Below are positions 33,807-44,538 of a DNA stretch of 64,000 bases, piece after piece. Location: positions 16,297,807 through 16,361,806 of the forward strand of contig NC_058144.1 in the NCBI RefSeq assembly GCF_011075055.1, read 5' to 3'. The first letter of the stretch is position 1, and every line of letters begins with the position of its first letter. The notes below the pieces were generated by a model, which was given only the letters and a program-made list of their open reading frames with translations, made no database searches and was not told the origin of the DNA. The translations under genes were made by a program, and so were the position numbers. This DNA is from Mangifera indica (lineage: Eukaryota > Streptophyta > Magnoliopsida > Sapindales > Anacardiaceae).

Positions 33807-34830
33807 TGAAGCACAAATCGTTTAGGCCTTAGGTAATGACTCCAATGATCAAGGGCTCTAACAATTGCATAGAATTCTTTGTCATAGGTGGAGTATCTTC
33901 TCTTGGACTCATTGAGCTTCTCACTAAAGTAAGCAATGGGCCTTTTGGCTTGAGTTAGGACCACCCCAATGCCAACTCCACTTGCATCACATTCCACTTC
34001 AAATACCTTATCAAAATCAGGTAGAGCAAGTATGGGGGCTTCACATAACTTATGTTTAACCTTTTCAAATGCTTTGGAGTCTGCCGTAGACCATTCAAAC
34101 CCATTTTTCTTCATACATTCAGTGATGGGAGCCATGAGAGTGCTAAAATTAGGCACAAAACGCCTATAAAAAGAAGCAAGGCCGTGGAAGCTCCTAACTT
34201 CAGTGAGAGTCTTTGGTTGGGGCCAAGTTTTAATGGCATCTACCTTGGATTGATCTACCTGAATGCCATCCTTAGAAACTACATATCCAAGGAACACAAC
34301 TTGGTCTACAAAGAATTCACACTTCTCTTCTTTTCCATATAACTTATTTTTCCTCAACACATCAAAAACACTTCTCAAATGCAAGACATGATCATCAAGA
34401 GTTTTGCTATATACTAATATGTCATCAAAATAAACAACAACAAATGCACCAATGTAAGGTTTGAGTACCTCATTCATAAGCCTCATGAAAGTGCTTGGAG
34501 CATTTGAAAGGCCAAAGGGCATAACTAATCATTCATATAAGCCTCCCTTAGTCTTGAAGGCTATCTTCCGTTCATCTCCTTCTTTCATCCTTATTTTGAT
34601 GGTAGCCACTCCTTAGATCAATTTTGGAGAAGACACAAGCACCATGTAACTCATCAAGCATGTCATCAAGTCTAGGGATGGGATACCTATACTTGATGAT
34701 TATATTGTTAATGGCTCTACTATCCACACACATCCTATATGAGCCATTTTTCTTAGGAACAAGTAGGGCTGGAACGGAACATGGACTCATGCTAGGCTTT
34801 ACAAAGCCTTTTTCAATCAATTCTTCCACT
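33807..34830 (-). pseudogene. RNase H start and RT of the right arm
   Basis: The RT frames are 34572-34829 ([25 protein letters not shown]) and 33731-34522 ([22 protein letters not shown], then [14 protein letters not shown]). They are separated by the extra base at about 34593-34597 and the TGA at 34529-34531, both shared with the left arm. The catalytic YFDD is kept here. Over about 1 kb the arms differ at only some 15 positions. LINE-C1 cuts the 3' end and LINE-C2 the 5' end. Confidence 0.87.
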
Positions 34831-35196
34831 TTTTTTTTTTGGTAAGTAATTAATGATTTTATACCAAAGAGAAGATGTACAAGTGGTTTATCTAGGACAA
34901 AGTCCCTAGATTAAACCTAACACAAGCATACCTAGGACAAGCCCCTAGGTTATGCCAAAACATAATGCAATACAAGAAGCACAAATAAAATTACAATAGA
35001 CTCAAAGCTACAGCTCACATGTAAGTGCACTTAATGGAGCAAATAGTGTAAAGAGCACCAAAGCTACAAAACAAAATGAATTCGGCTAAGGTGAGCAAAC
35101 AGCCGAAACTACAAGCCATACAAGGAATCACATAAGTATAAAACTAGATACAAGAAACACAAGACACATCACTTCCAATATCCGGAATTCAACAAG

Positions 35197-38100
35197 TTAA
35201 CAATATATAGATCGTGGCAAGTCCCATATCAATGCAATGGAGTCATTTGTGCTTGAACTTTGAATGTTTAACAAGGACGAAGCTCTAGCTTTTACACAAT
35301 CCTTGATGGCGGCAATAATCCTCTCTTTTGGAGATTTGCTCCTACCAAAGAAGACATTGTTGCGTTCACCCCATATGTAGTATAAAGTGGCACCAAAGCA
35401 AAGCTTACAAATAATGTGTAATAGATTATCTCCCTTCCATTTATCTGCATAAAAAAGAACAAGAGTGCCCCAAGGATGGGGGGGAATATCAAACCGGCAA
35501 AGATTTGCAAAATGGCTCCATATGGTGGCAGAATATGGGCATTGAAAAAAGAGATGATCCATGCTTTCCGGAGCCAAATTGCATAGGCCACACATATTGT
35601 TTGGGATGATGCCAAGGTTATATAGCTTATCCTTGGTCTTCATACCACCCTTGATACCCAACCATGTAATGAATGAGTGCCTAGGGAAATGTCTTTTGAA
35701 CCAAATGATACTATACCATGGGACTTTAGATTTGGATTCCCTAATGCTATTCCAAGCCGATTTGATGGAGAATTGACCATTGGTGCTTGGTTTCCACCAA
35801 AGGATATCATCACCATGAGAAGGAGGAGGCATGATGGTATTTTTTATTTCTAAAAGAGCTGTAGAATTTGTCAATGGCCATTTCCATGTTACTTCCCCAA
35901 TCACCTCCTTGACTTTACAATGCAACGGAAGCCTTCAGTCATAAACCACCCTAGGGCCATATTTGTCTAAAAGGGGTCCTAGAGGGTGCCAATTGTCATA
36001 CCAAAGGTGAGTATTCTGCCCATTTCCTACAATTCTTTGGATTTTTCCTTTAATGCTTTCCCTAAGCGAAAGCAATTTCCTCCAAACCCATGAACAATTG
36101 CTACTAGGTTTAATCTCCCAAAAGCTCTTATTTCTAATGTGATTATCATTGATCCAATCAGCCCATAACGATGTTCCAGCATTTAGAAGGAGTTTCCATA
36201 TATGCTTCATCATAGCAGCCTTGTTCCAAGATTTGCTTTTCATAATGCCCAATCCTCCTTCCTCTTTTGGAAGACAAATATCATCCCAAGCGACTTTTAC
36301 CTTCTTGCTACAGGATGTCTCCACACCAAAGGAAATTTCTAAGGTAGCCATCAATTACCTTATGAACTTTTGCGGGAAGGATAAATGTAGAAGACCAATA
36401 TACTTGGATGCTAAAGAGAATAACCTTGATAAGAATAAGTCTTCCAGCATAAGAAAGGAATTTGCTTTTCCGAGAGGAGATCCTCGCCACAATCTTGTCA
36501 ATGAGGGGTTTGCAATCATCAATCCTTAGTTTAGATGAAATCATAGGGACACCAAGATATTTAAAAGGGAGAGGGCCAAATTCAATGCCAAGGATTGATT
36601 TTAGGTGTTCCGCTTCAGCGTTATTGACTCCGGAAAGGTAGATATTGCTCTTGGACAGATTTGCTTTAAGCCCGGACCAAGAATGGAAGCAATCTAATAC
36701 CTCTTTTATAAGAGATATGGAATAGACATCCGCCCTACAAAAAATCATGAGGTCATCCGCAAAACATAGGTGAGTGATATTATTCTTTTTACACTTCCAA
36801 TGATGGCTGAACTGAGCATTCTCCTTTAGGTCACTAAGCATGCAAGAGAGCACCTCCATAGCAATGACAAAAAGGTGAGGAGAGAGTGGATCCCCTTGCC
36901 TTAACCCTCTAGCACTTTTGAAGAAGCCAACAAGTTCACCATTTAGGCCCACCGAAAACATAGGACTCGTGATGCAGCTCCTTATCCAAGTTATGAATGT
37001 TTGCGGCATGTCAATGGAATCAAGGGCAGCAAGCAAGAAATCCCAATTTAAAGTGTCATAAGCTTTCATAATATCAATCTTAATGGCACATTTCTTTTCA
37101 TGAGTGTTCTTATGGTAACCATGCATAAGCTCTTGGCATAAAAGGATGTTTTCACCTATGCTACGGCCTCCCACAAAGGCACCTTGAGCTTTGTTTATGA
37201 ATTGCGGAAGAATGACCTTGAGGCGGTTTGCCATGATTTTAGTGATGCATTTGTACAAAGTGTTGCAGCAAGCAATAGGCCTGAAATCCTTGCAAAAAGT
37301 AGGATTAGTAACTTTAGGAACAAGTGCAAGAATAGTGCAATTTACCTCTTTTAAAAGGTGGCCTGTTTTGAAGAAGTGTTTTATGGCCCTTATAATATCA
37401 TCACCAATGATGTTCCATGTCGACTTGAAAAAACATGCACCATATCCATCCGGACCCGGGGCCTTGTTATTATCCATGGCAAAAATGGTTTCTTTGATTT
37501 CCTCCGCTGAAATTTCTTTGATGAGCATTTCTTTTTCCTCATTTCCAAGCCGGAATTTGACTACCTTTTTGAGCTGCTCAAGGTTCACATTTGAATGCTC
37601 CCTTACATTTAGGATAGATTTGAAATGGTCCACAAATTCCTCCTTCACCTCCTCCATGCCATGAACAAAAGTACCATTCTCCCTTTGGATCCCATAGATA
37701 GAGTTTCTATTTCTTCTGCCTTTGATGCTTTTGAAGAAGAATTTAGTGTTTTGATCACCTTCCTTAAGCCAATGAACTCTTGATTTTTGTCTAGCCAAAG
37801 ATTCCTCAGCTAAAGAAATGGATCTATAGGCTTCCAAACTTATTTTCTCCTCACGAGCAAGATCCTCATCCAAGGGGTTTATCCGGAGAAGCTCTTGGAC
37901 ATTTTCAAGTTGCCTTCTAGCTTCTAACACTCTTTCAGAAATGTGACTAAAATACTCCTTATTGAACTTTTTTAATTCAACTTTCAGTTTTTTAAGTTTG
38001 CTTGTCACCTTGTACATGGGGCTGCCTTGTGCTTCTTGGTTCCATACTTCAGCAACAACATTGAGAAAGTTTTCATGGTGTGTCCACATATTGTAGAATT

Positions 38101-38842
38101 TGAACGGAACTTTCCTACAATCTTCTATGGTGCCAATTCTCACCAAACACGGAGAATGATCGGAAATTGAGGGGTTGAGGAATTGAGCCATGGCATTTGG
38201 GAATAAATCTTTCCAAGAATCATTGATGAGAGCCCTATCTAGTTTGCATGCAATCCTTCTCCCTCCTTCACTACAATTGCTCCAAGTTAGGAGATGACCC
38301 ATGAACCTTAGGTCATCCAATTCAGCCTCTCTCATACAATTACTAAGGTCATCACAGTAGTAGTTTCCCCAAGTAGCCCCACCAATCTTTTCTAGGGGGT
38401 GTTTGATGGTGTTGAAATCGCCCATTATGATCCAAGGTGAATTTTGCATCATATGAGCTTGATTAATGAGATTTCGCCAAAGAACCTTTCTCTCCATAGG
38501 ATTATTGCTGCCATAGACTATTGTCAAGCCAATGCTAGAATTCTCCTTAACAAGCTTTACATCACAATGTATATATTGGCTATCTTCCGCAATAACATTG
38601 AGTCTAATAGTAGCTTTATTCCAACCAATCAAAATTCTGCCTATAGAACCATCATTCATGTTACTACAATGTTCCCAACCTTCCCAAATGCTAGAGCATA
38701 CTCTATTGACATTAGAACTTCGAATTTTTGTTTCAAGAATGGACATAATATCAATCTTATTTTGCAAAATGAATCTACTAACCTCCTTTTGCTTAATAGG
38801 AGCATTGAGGCCCCTAATGTTCCAGCAAGCTATATTGGTCAT
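35197..38842 (-). pseudogene. LINE-C2 ORF2: endonuclease, RT, zf-RVT (one frameshift, one stop)
   Basis: The frame 36308-38842 contains the endonuclease (LETKIRSS, MGDFNTI, ISDHSPC) and RT (CFADDLMIFCRAD). A two-base deletion near 36320 (CAGGATGTCTCC, against CAGGATATGTCTCC in LINE-D) shifts to 35935-36354. A TCA-to-TGA change at about 35926-35934 stops that frame. The final frame 35197-35925 has zf-RVT (CGLCNLAPESMDHLFFQC). Start and ORF1 stop overlap as ATGA. Confidence 0.92.
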
Positions 38843-40365
38843 TTGATAGAATTGATGGGGGAAGCATTTCGCTTTTGCTTCATCAATCTCCTCCGTTGTG
38901 ATTTGCTAAGAGTTTCACCTTTCTCCCTTATGAAATCCACCTCATCAACCTTAATTTTCCCTCCAAAGTGATTAATTGCTGGAGATTCCCAAAGCTCCTG
39001 ATCTGAAGTTCCTTCTTTTGAGAGAATTTCCTCCATCTGCTCCACCTTTGAAAGATCGGCCACTTTTGATGTCATGGTGCTGGAAGAGCCACCAAAAACA
39101 GATTCCAATCTATTTGGAGGGCATAATTCCTCATGTGTTTCATCTACCAAAATAATCTCCCCTTCGGTTTGAGCTTCCTTAGTCTCAATGTTTCCATTGG
39201 TAGCTAAGGCTGCAAACTTGTTGTTATTTAACATCCCCATACTATTGTCAAGGATTTTCTTCCCCTCCTTCTTATTACTAGGGGTCGTTAAGTTTAGTCG
39301 TCCCTTCCCATTGTTGTTCATAGCCGTATTCTGAATTCCAGAAGCTGCCATCCCCACTTTTGCACCTGAGGCTTCATCCTTGTTATTCACCTTTCTTCCT
39401 TTATGTGAGCCATATTTTCCTTTTTCAGCTTCTCCTCTTTCCACTCTCCTTTTACACTCTTCATTTCCATGGCCAAACATATTACACAAATTGCATTTTA
39501 AAGGTTTCCAAGCATACTCCAGCCGAATTTCAACCTTTTCTTTTGATGGTAGTACAAGTTCCAATTTCTCTGGAAAATCATGGTTTACATTGATCTCCAC
39601 ACAAATACGGGCATACTCCAGTCTACTCCCTTCCTCCGTGACAGAATCCACATAGAGGGGGCGGCCTAGGACACTAGCAATATGGCTAAAACCCTTTAAG
39701 CTCCAAAATTCCAAGGGAACTCCATAGAATTTTACCCATACAGCTATCTTCTTTATGTTTTCTGCCACCATTGAGAGGTTCTTTTCCCATCTCCTAACAA
39801 ATAGGGGTTGCCCACCAATCATCCATGACTCCTCTTCCAAAACTTTCATCATACCTTCTTCATCCTTGAATTTTAGAAGATAAACTCCCATTCCAGTTGA
39901 TATAAAATCCATAAGTCCATAGTTGGACCAATGGCGGGTTGCATACCTTTTTACAAGGAGGAAAGGCATTCTTCTTCCAATGAAAAAACCAATAGCACAC
40001 TTCTCCCATCTCTTTGCACCTTCATCCGCCACTTCAGGAGGAGGGGAAATGGTGTACTTTCCTCCAGCTAGGCTTTCCGAAGGAGGAAAGTATTCAAGCT
40101 TAAGGTTTGAAACATGTTTCTCCTTGAATAAAAAATTCCAGGGGCGTTTCCCTTCAGTCACCGGAACTGAGGAAGAGGATGCCGGAAAAGTCAGTTCAGA
40201 AGGCTTGGTGGTGGAGAGATCAAGGGAGGAACCATCAATGCAAGACTCTTTTTTGGAAGTAAAAGAAGCATTTTCAGAAGCATTACTGGACATGAGAGAA
40301 AGGCCATCATGGTGTTTCATGCAAGAGGTAACGTGAGAAGACAAGGAACCTTCCTTTTTAGACAT
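38839..40365 (-). CDS. LINE-C2 ORF1: DUF4283/CCHC RNA-binding protein, intact
   Basis: The frame is 508 codons from MSKKEGSLSSH (40365) to NSIK. The open frame continues upstream to 40656, but only this start is shared with LINE-D. Order of parts: Ser-rich N-terminus; DUF4283-like domain (CAIGFFIGRRMPFLLVKR, YLLKFKDEEGMM, GQPLFVRRWEKNL); zinc knuckle (CNLCNMFGHGNEEC); acidic and Asn-rich variable tail. It should bind LINE RNA. No disabling change is seen, although the ORF2 partner is broken. Confidence 0.88.
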   Translation of the reverse strand: MSKKEGSLSSHVTSCMKHHDGLSLMSSNASENASFTSKKESCIDGSSLDLSTTKPSELTFPASSSSVPVTEGKRPWNFLFKEKHVSNLKLEYFPPSESLAGGKYTISPPPEVADEGAKRWEKCAIGFFIGRRMPFLLVKRYATRHWSNYGLMDFISTGMGVYLLKFKDEEGMMKVLEEESWMIGGQPLFVRRWEKNLSMVAENIKKIAVWVKFYGVPLEFWSLKGFSHIASVLGRPLYVDSVTEEGSRLEYARICVEINVNHDFPEKLELVLPSKEKVEIRLEYAWKPLKCNLCNMFGHGNEECKRRVERGEAEKGKYGSHKGRKVNNKDEASGAKVGMAASGIQNTAMNNNGKGRLNLTTPSNKKEGKKILDNSMGMLNNNKFAALATNGNIETKEAQTEGEIILVDETHEELCPPNRLESVFGGSSSTMTSKVADLSKVEQMEEILSKEGTSDQELWESPAINHFGGKIKVDEVDFIREKGETLSKSQRRRLMKQKRNASPINSIK

Positions 40366-40936
40366 AACTTCTCCCAAGAGGAAAGCCAAAAACGGAAAAA
40401 AACAGCAAAAAGAAAGGCACAGCAGACAAGGTCCTCCAAAATGGAAACAAACAGCTCTGAAAAGAACAGGGGGGCTGTTGTCTATACTAAAAGGGAAAGA
40501 AACACAAAAAAAGAAGAGAAGACTGGAAAATTTGAATTTGAGTGGAAGATAAGCAAAACCGTCAAGAAGAATGAAGAGGGGACAAAAGCAAACCTGGAAA
40601 ATCAAGTTTATCACTGGAGAACAACAAAAACGGAGATAAAATGACAAAGAAAACACTCATGAAAAAAAAGAAGAAACTAAAGCAAGAGAAAACAAGAAAC
40701 TGAAATAATGCTAGAATACTAAGGACATGAAGGATACCCAAAGAGTGAAAATAAAGAAAGGACCGCCATGAAGGGAGGAGCCGGTGACCAAAGGGGGGTC
40801 TCCGGGCTGGAGATGGTGCCGGAAATAACACCACAAGAGAGGGGGAGGTGGTGGTATTTAGAAAGGAATTAAATAAAGGGGGGAGATTCTAGAGAGAAGG
40901 GAGAGCATTTTCTCTCTCATTCTGATTTTTGGTTTT
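40366..40936 (-). promoter_or_regulatory. 5' UTR of LINE-C2
   Basis: The segment reads, on the minus strand, from an A-rich start (AAAAACCAAAAATCAGAATG) into the shared AAAATGCTCTCCCTTCTCTC block. It then passes a GC-rich patch near 40790-40830 with CCGG sites like those of LINE-D. Its 5' end extends about 20 bases beyond the other two full-length copies, so the outermost bases may be untemplated or may mark the true start. Confidence 0.5.
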
Positions 40937-42553
40937 TTGCTTTGCAACTCTTTAGTCTCCATGGGATTGCATCTATAGGCTGGCTTATTAGGCAATGGTG
41001 AACTCAGAACCAAGTCAATTTGATGCTCAATGCCTCTTATAGGAGGGAGGTCGGATGGAAGTTCTAGTGGGAACACATCTTCAAATTCGGCCAAGAGAGA
41101 TTCAACAAAGGGATGGGCTTCTTTCTTCTCATGTTTGAGCTCCCCTTCAAGTATAAGTAATGCAAAGATAGGTTGCAAACTCAAAAGACTCTTTTCTACT
41201 TGCTGCCCATTCATATACATACTCTCCCTTCTAACTCCTTTCTCTTTGATAGTCTTATTAGCTTCTTGGGGGCTAAGAGGTGGCAAAGTAATGGTCTTCC
41301 CCTTGAATTTGAAGGAATAAGTGTTCTTTTTACCATCATGAGTTACTTCTCTATCAAATTGCCAAGGTCTCCCTAGCAACAAATGGCATGCATCTATGGG
41401 AACTACATCACACACAATCTCATCTTGGTAATGATTGCCAATGGAGAAGGAAACAAGTACTTGTTTGGCTACTTGGAGGCTGGTCCCATTGCTCAACCAT
41501 TGGAGCTTATATGGTTGAGGATGAGGTATGGTAAACAATCCAAGTTTCTCCACTAATGTAGATGAAGCCACATTTGCACAACTTCCACTATCTATAATCA
41601 AAGAACACACCTTGCCTCCAATGGTGCATCTTGATTGGAAAATTTGGAGCCTTTGTTCCTCATGTGGAAAGACCTTGGAATGCAATGCTCTTCTAATCAC
41701 TAACATCTCTCCTTCATCAACCCTTTGCATGACCTCCTCTTCTTCTTCTTCGGCAGCTCCATCTTCATGGTCATAATCTACATTTTCTTCATCTTCTTGA
41801 AGAGATTCTTCAATAGCTTGAATCTCCATCAATGACAAAGCTCTTCTATTTGGGCATTCGGCTTGGAAGTGTCCATAGCCTTGGCATTTGAAGCACTTTT
41901 TATTGGAGAGATCAAGTCTTCCCATAATTGGTTTGTTCTTGCTAGGTTCTACCGCCTTTTTTTTCCCTTTCTCCTTGGAAGTGATTTTGGTAGCCTTATA
42001 GTTGGATGGGGAACCCTTTTGAAAGGTGATTCCCTTGTTGAAAGGAGGACTTTTGGGCAAGTTTACATTTCTTCTCATCCGAATAGCGCTTATATTCAAA
42101 AACTCTCTCTATGGCATGTAACCAATCAACAAAATCATCCGGACTCATGCTCCCTTTGAATTCTGAAATTTCAATCCTTAAACCCCTATCATCATCCTTT
42201 TCTCTCCTAGGTGGCCTCTCTTGTTCTTCCTCACTTGAATAATCATGAAGCATCAATTCCTCCCTATGATGTCTCGGAGGAGGAGGGGAAGGTCTAATAT
42301 GTCTTCTAGGTTGATGTAGTTGGGTTGGGTGAGGTGGAGGAGGGGGTATTTGGCTTTGTGTTGAAGTTTGGGGCTGTGATAAGGGTGCCCTACTTCGAGT
42401 GAGGGTCAAGTCTCTCATCATTTGCATCATTTGATTCATTTGGTCCTTAATGGCCTTAAGTTCTCCTTTGACCTCTTCTTTTAATGTCATGTGGGCAAAT
42501 TCCCAAGGATGAGGAGGTGAGGAGGATGAGGATGAAGTTCTTTTATGGGACAT
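40937..42553 (-). pseudogene. gag, protease and RT start of the right arm (gag core deleted)
   Basis: The frame 41996-42553 starts MSHKRTSSSSSS and keeps the gag N-terminus as far as EKKCKLA. It then jumps to the region before the zinc knuckle (QKSSFQQGN, out of frame), a loss of roughly 430 bases compared with the left arm. The frame 40858-42099 continues with an intact knuckle (CFKCQGYGHFQAEC), acidic linker, protease (IIDSGSCANV, LLLGRPWQFDRE) and RT start up to ETKELQ, where LINE-C2 interrupts it. Confidence 0.87.
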
Positions 42554-42762
42554 TTGTGGTAATGGCTAGTAGGTAAAGGTTAATGGTTATAAGTGTTTAA
42601 GGGTTGGGGTGAGTATTGGTGAGTGTTTAGGTTAAGGAAGGTTTGTGTTTAAGGCAAATTAAGGTTCTGTGAACAGTAATTTTGTAGTGAACAGTAAACT
42701 CGAGAGGTGAACAGTAGCTCTGGGAGATAGAAATCAGTCAACAAATCACACAAACAACCTAG

Positions 42763-42867
42763 GCTCTGATACCAAATGGTGCATATCCATCAAGGCAATG
42801 CAACAATTCATAAACTCAAATCTGGAAATTAATGTTCATATAGCACAGCGGCACTTTTCATTATCAA
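42763..42867 (-). repeat. Primer site and truncated 5' LTR of element Y
   Basis: TGGTATCAGAGC (42774-42763, minus strand) is an exact initiator tRNA-Met primer site. The LTR end TGCACCA starts at 42777 and is followed for about 80 bases, with an internal jump near 42857 to a TTCATTATCAAA string that lies deeper in complete LTRs. At about 42868 the sequence changes to fragment H. Most of this LTR, including its promoter, is lost. Confidence 0.82.
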
Positions 42868-43968
42868 ACTCAAATCATGGCGTATGTGTGTTGATTGTCG
42901 CGCCATCAACAAAATCACTGTAAAGTATCGCCATCCTATTCCTCGTTTAGATGATATGTTAGATGAATTGCATGGTGCATGTATATTCTCTAAAATTGAT
43001 TTAATGGCTGGTTATCATCAAATTAGAATGAAAGTAGGAGATGAATGGAAAACTACCTTTAAAACAAAATATGGTTTATATGAGTGGTTAGTGATGCCTT
43101 TTGGGTTAACTAATGCTCCTAGTACATTCATGCGCTTGATGAACCATGTTTTGCGTGAATTTATTGGCAAATTCAGTGTTGTCTATTTTGATGATATACT
43201 TGTGTATAGCAAATCACTTGAAGACCACATTTTGCATGTGAGATCTATTTTTTGTGTTTTGCGTGCACAAAAGTTGCATGCTAAGCTTGCTAAATGTACG
43301 TTTTGTGTGCCTAAGGTTATATTTTTAGCGAGCATGGTATTGAGGTTGATAATGAAAAGGTTAAGGCAATTGAATCTTGGCCTACACCTAAAAACGTTAG
43401 GGATGTTCGAAGTTTCCATGGCTTAGCTAGTTTTTATAGGTGTTTTGTGCATGATTTCTCTAGCATAGCCGCCCCTTTGATAGAAGTTATTAAAAGGAAT
43501 GTTGGTTTTAAGTAAGGTGATGAACAAGATAGGGCGTTTAATATGCTTAAATCTAAGTTAATTTCTGCTCTTGTTCTTGCCTTGCCTAATTTTGATAAAA
43601 CTTTTGAGATTGAATGTGATGCTTCGGGAGTGGGAATTGGTGCTGTTCTTATGCAAGAGGGCAAGCCAATTGCATACTTTAGTGAAAAATTGAATGGTGC
43701 AGCATTGAACTACTCAACATATGACAAGGAAATGTATGCATTAGTGAGGGCATTAGAGACGTGGCAACACTACCTTATGCCTAAAGAGTTCGTCATCCAT
43801 ACTGACCATGAAAGTTTGAAGTATTTGAAGGGTCAAAACAAATTCAATAAGCGACATGCAAAGTGGAGTGAATTTCTTGAATCCTTCCCATACGTCATCA
43901 AATATAAGCAAGGTAAGGAAAACATTGTGGCTGATGCATTGTCAAGAAGGTACGCACTTCTTAGCAAC
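42868..43968 (+). pseudogene. Fragment H: RT and RNase H of the element E family
   Basis: The fragment starts abruptly inside RT ([19 protein letters not shown]) and includes [12 protein letters not shown] and [11 protein letters not shown] deletion of about 13 bases near 43329 removes GYVV, and a stop lies near 43515. RNase H is readable from 43543 ([16 protein letters not shown]) to the linker [12 protein letters not shown]. It resembles element E closely but lies in the opposite orientation and is a separate copy. Confidence 0.87.
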
Positions 43969-44538
43969 CTTGCTGTCACCCAAAACCAACATCCACACCA
44001 AAACCAAACTACCACACCTCCAGCCATCCCACAACCCCCGCCACGAAGACACTTAAGACAACCCCCTCCACCTGTACACCATGGAGAAGAGTTAGTAATT
44101 GATAGTGACTCTAGTGAAGGGGAGCGTTTTATAGCCCGTAGAAGAAACTTGGATGATGACCAAGGACTTAAAATAGACATACCGGAGTTTGAAGGCAGCC
44201 TTAGCCCGGATGACTTCATGGATTGGTTACATGCAATTGAGAGTGTATTTGATTATAAAGGGTATTATGAAGAAAAGAAGTGCAAGGTAGCTATTTTAAA
44301 GTTTAAGGATTATGCATCTCTTTGGTGGGAAAATTTGAGAAAACAAAGAGATCGAGAGGGTAAGAGTAGAGTGAGGACTTGGGAAAAATTAAAGAAACTC
44401 CTCAAAAAGAGATTTTTGCCAGAGAACCACAAGCAAGATCTCTACTTCAAACTTCATACACTCAAACAAGGAGACAATAATGTGGAAGTATACATTAGAG
44501 AGTTTGAGAAACTCATGATGAGGAGTAAACTTTCCTAA
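43543..44538 (+). other. In-frame fusion ORF of RNase H (H) and gag (J)
   Basis: One uninterrupted 331-codon frame starts in RNase H of fragment H and passes the junction at about 43968 (RYALLSNLA, then [10 protein letters not shown]). It continues through the gag N-terminus and most of the gag domain of fragment J. The two parts come from different families, so this is a chance chimera created by a DNA junction. No promoter or start context supports expression. Confidence 0.75.

Larger units (their letters stand above)
34831..40936 (-). mobile_element. LINE-C2, full-length LINE without a clear TSD, inside RT
   Basis: The element lies on the minus strand: T-run at 34831-34840 (poly(A)), 3' UTR hairpins, ORF2, ORF1 and a 5' UTR reaching about 40936. 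The host RT sequence resumes at TTGCTTTGCAACTC on the right and CAATTCTTCCACT on the left. Compared with the unoccupied left arm, almost no sequence is duplicated and about one base is missing. It is close to LINE-D and LINE-L in both ORFs. Confidence 0.92.
25463..42867 (-). mobile_element. Right arm of the X/Y inverted array (minus strand)
   Basis: Read on the minus strand: a truncated 5' LTR (42777-42867), primer site, gag with an internal deletion, protease, RT (split by LINE-C2), RNase H (split by LINE-C1), integrase, purine tract GGAGGGGA (26456-26463) and a complete 3' LTR (25463-26455). Without the LINEs it is about 5.4 kb. I infer that its 3' LTR side derives from element X and its 5' side from element Y. 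Confidence 0.78.
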
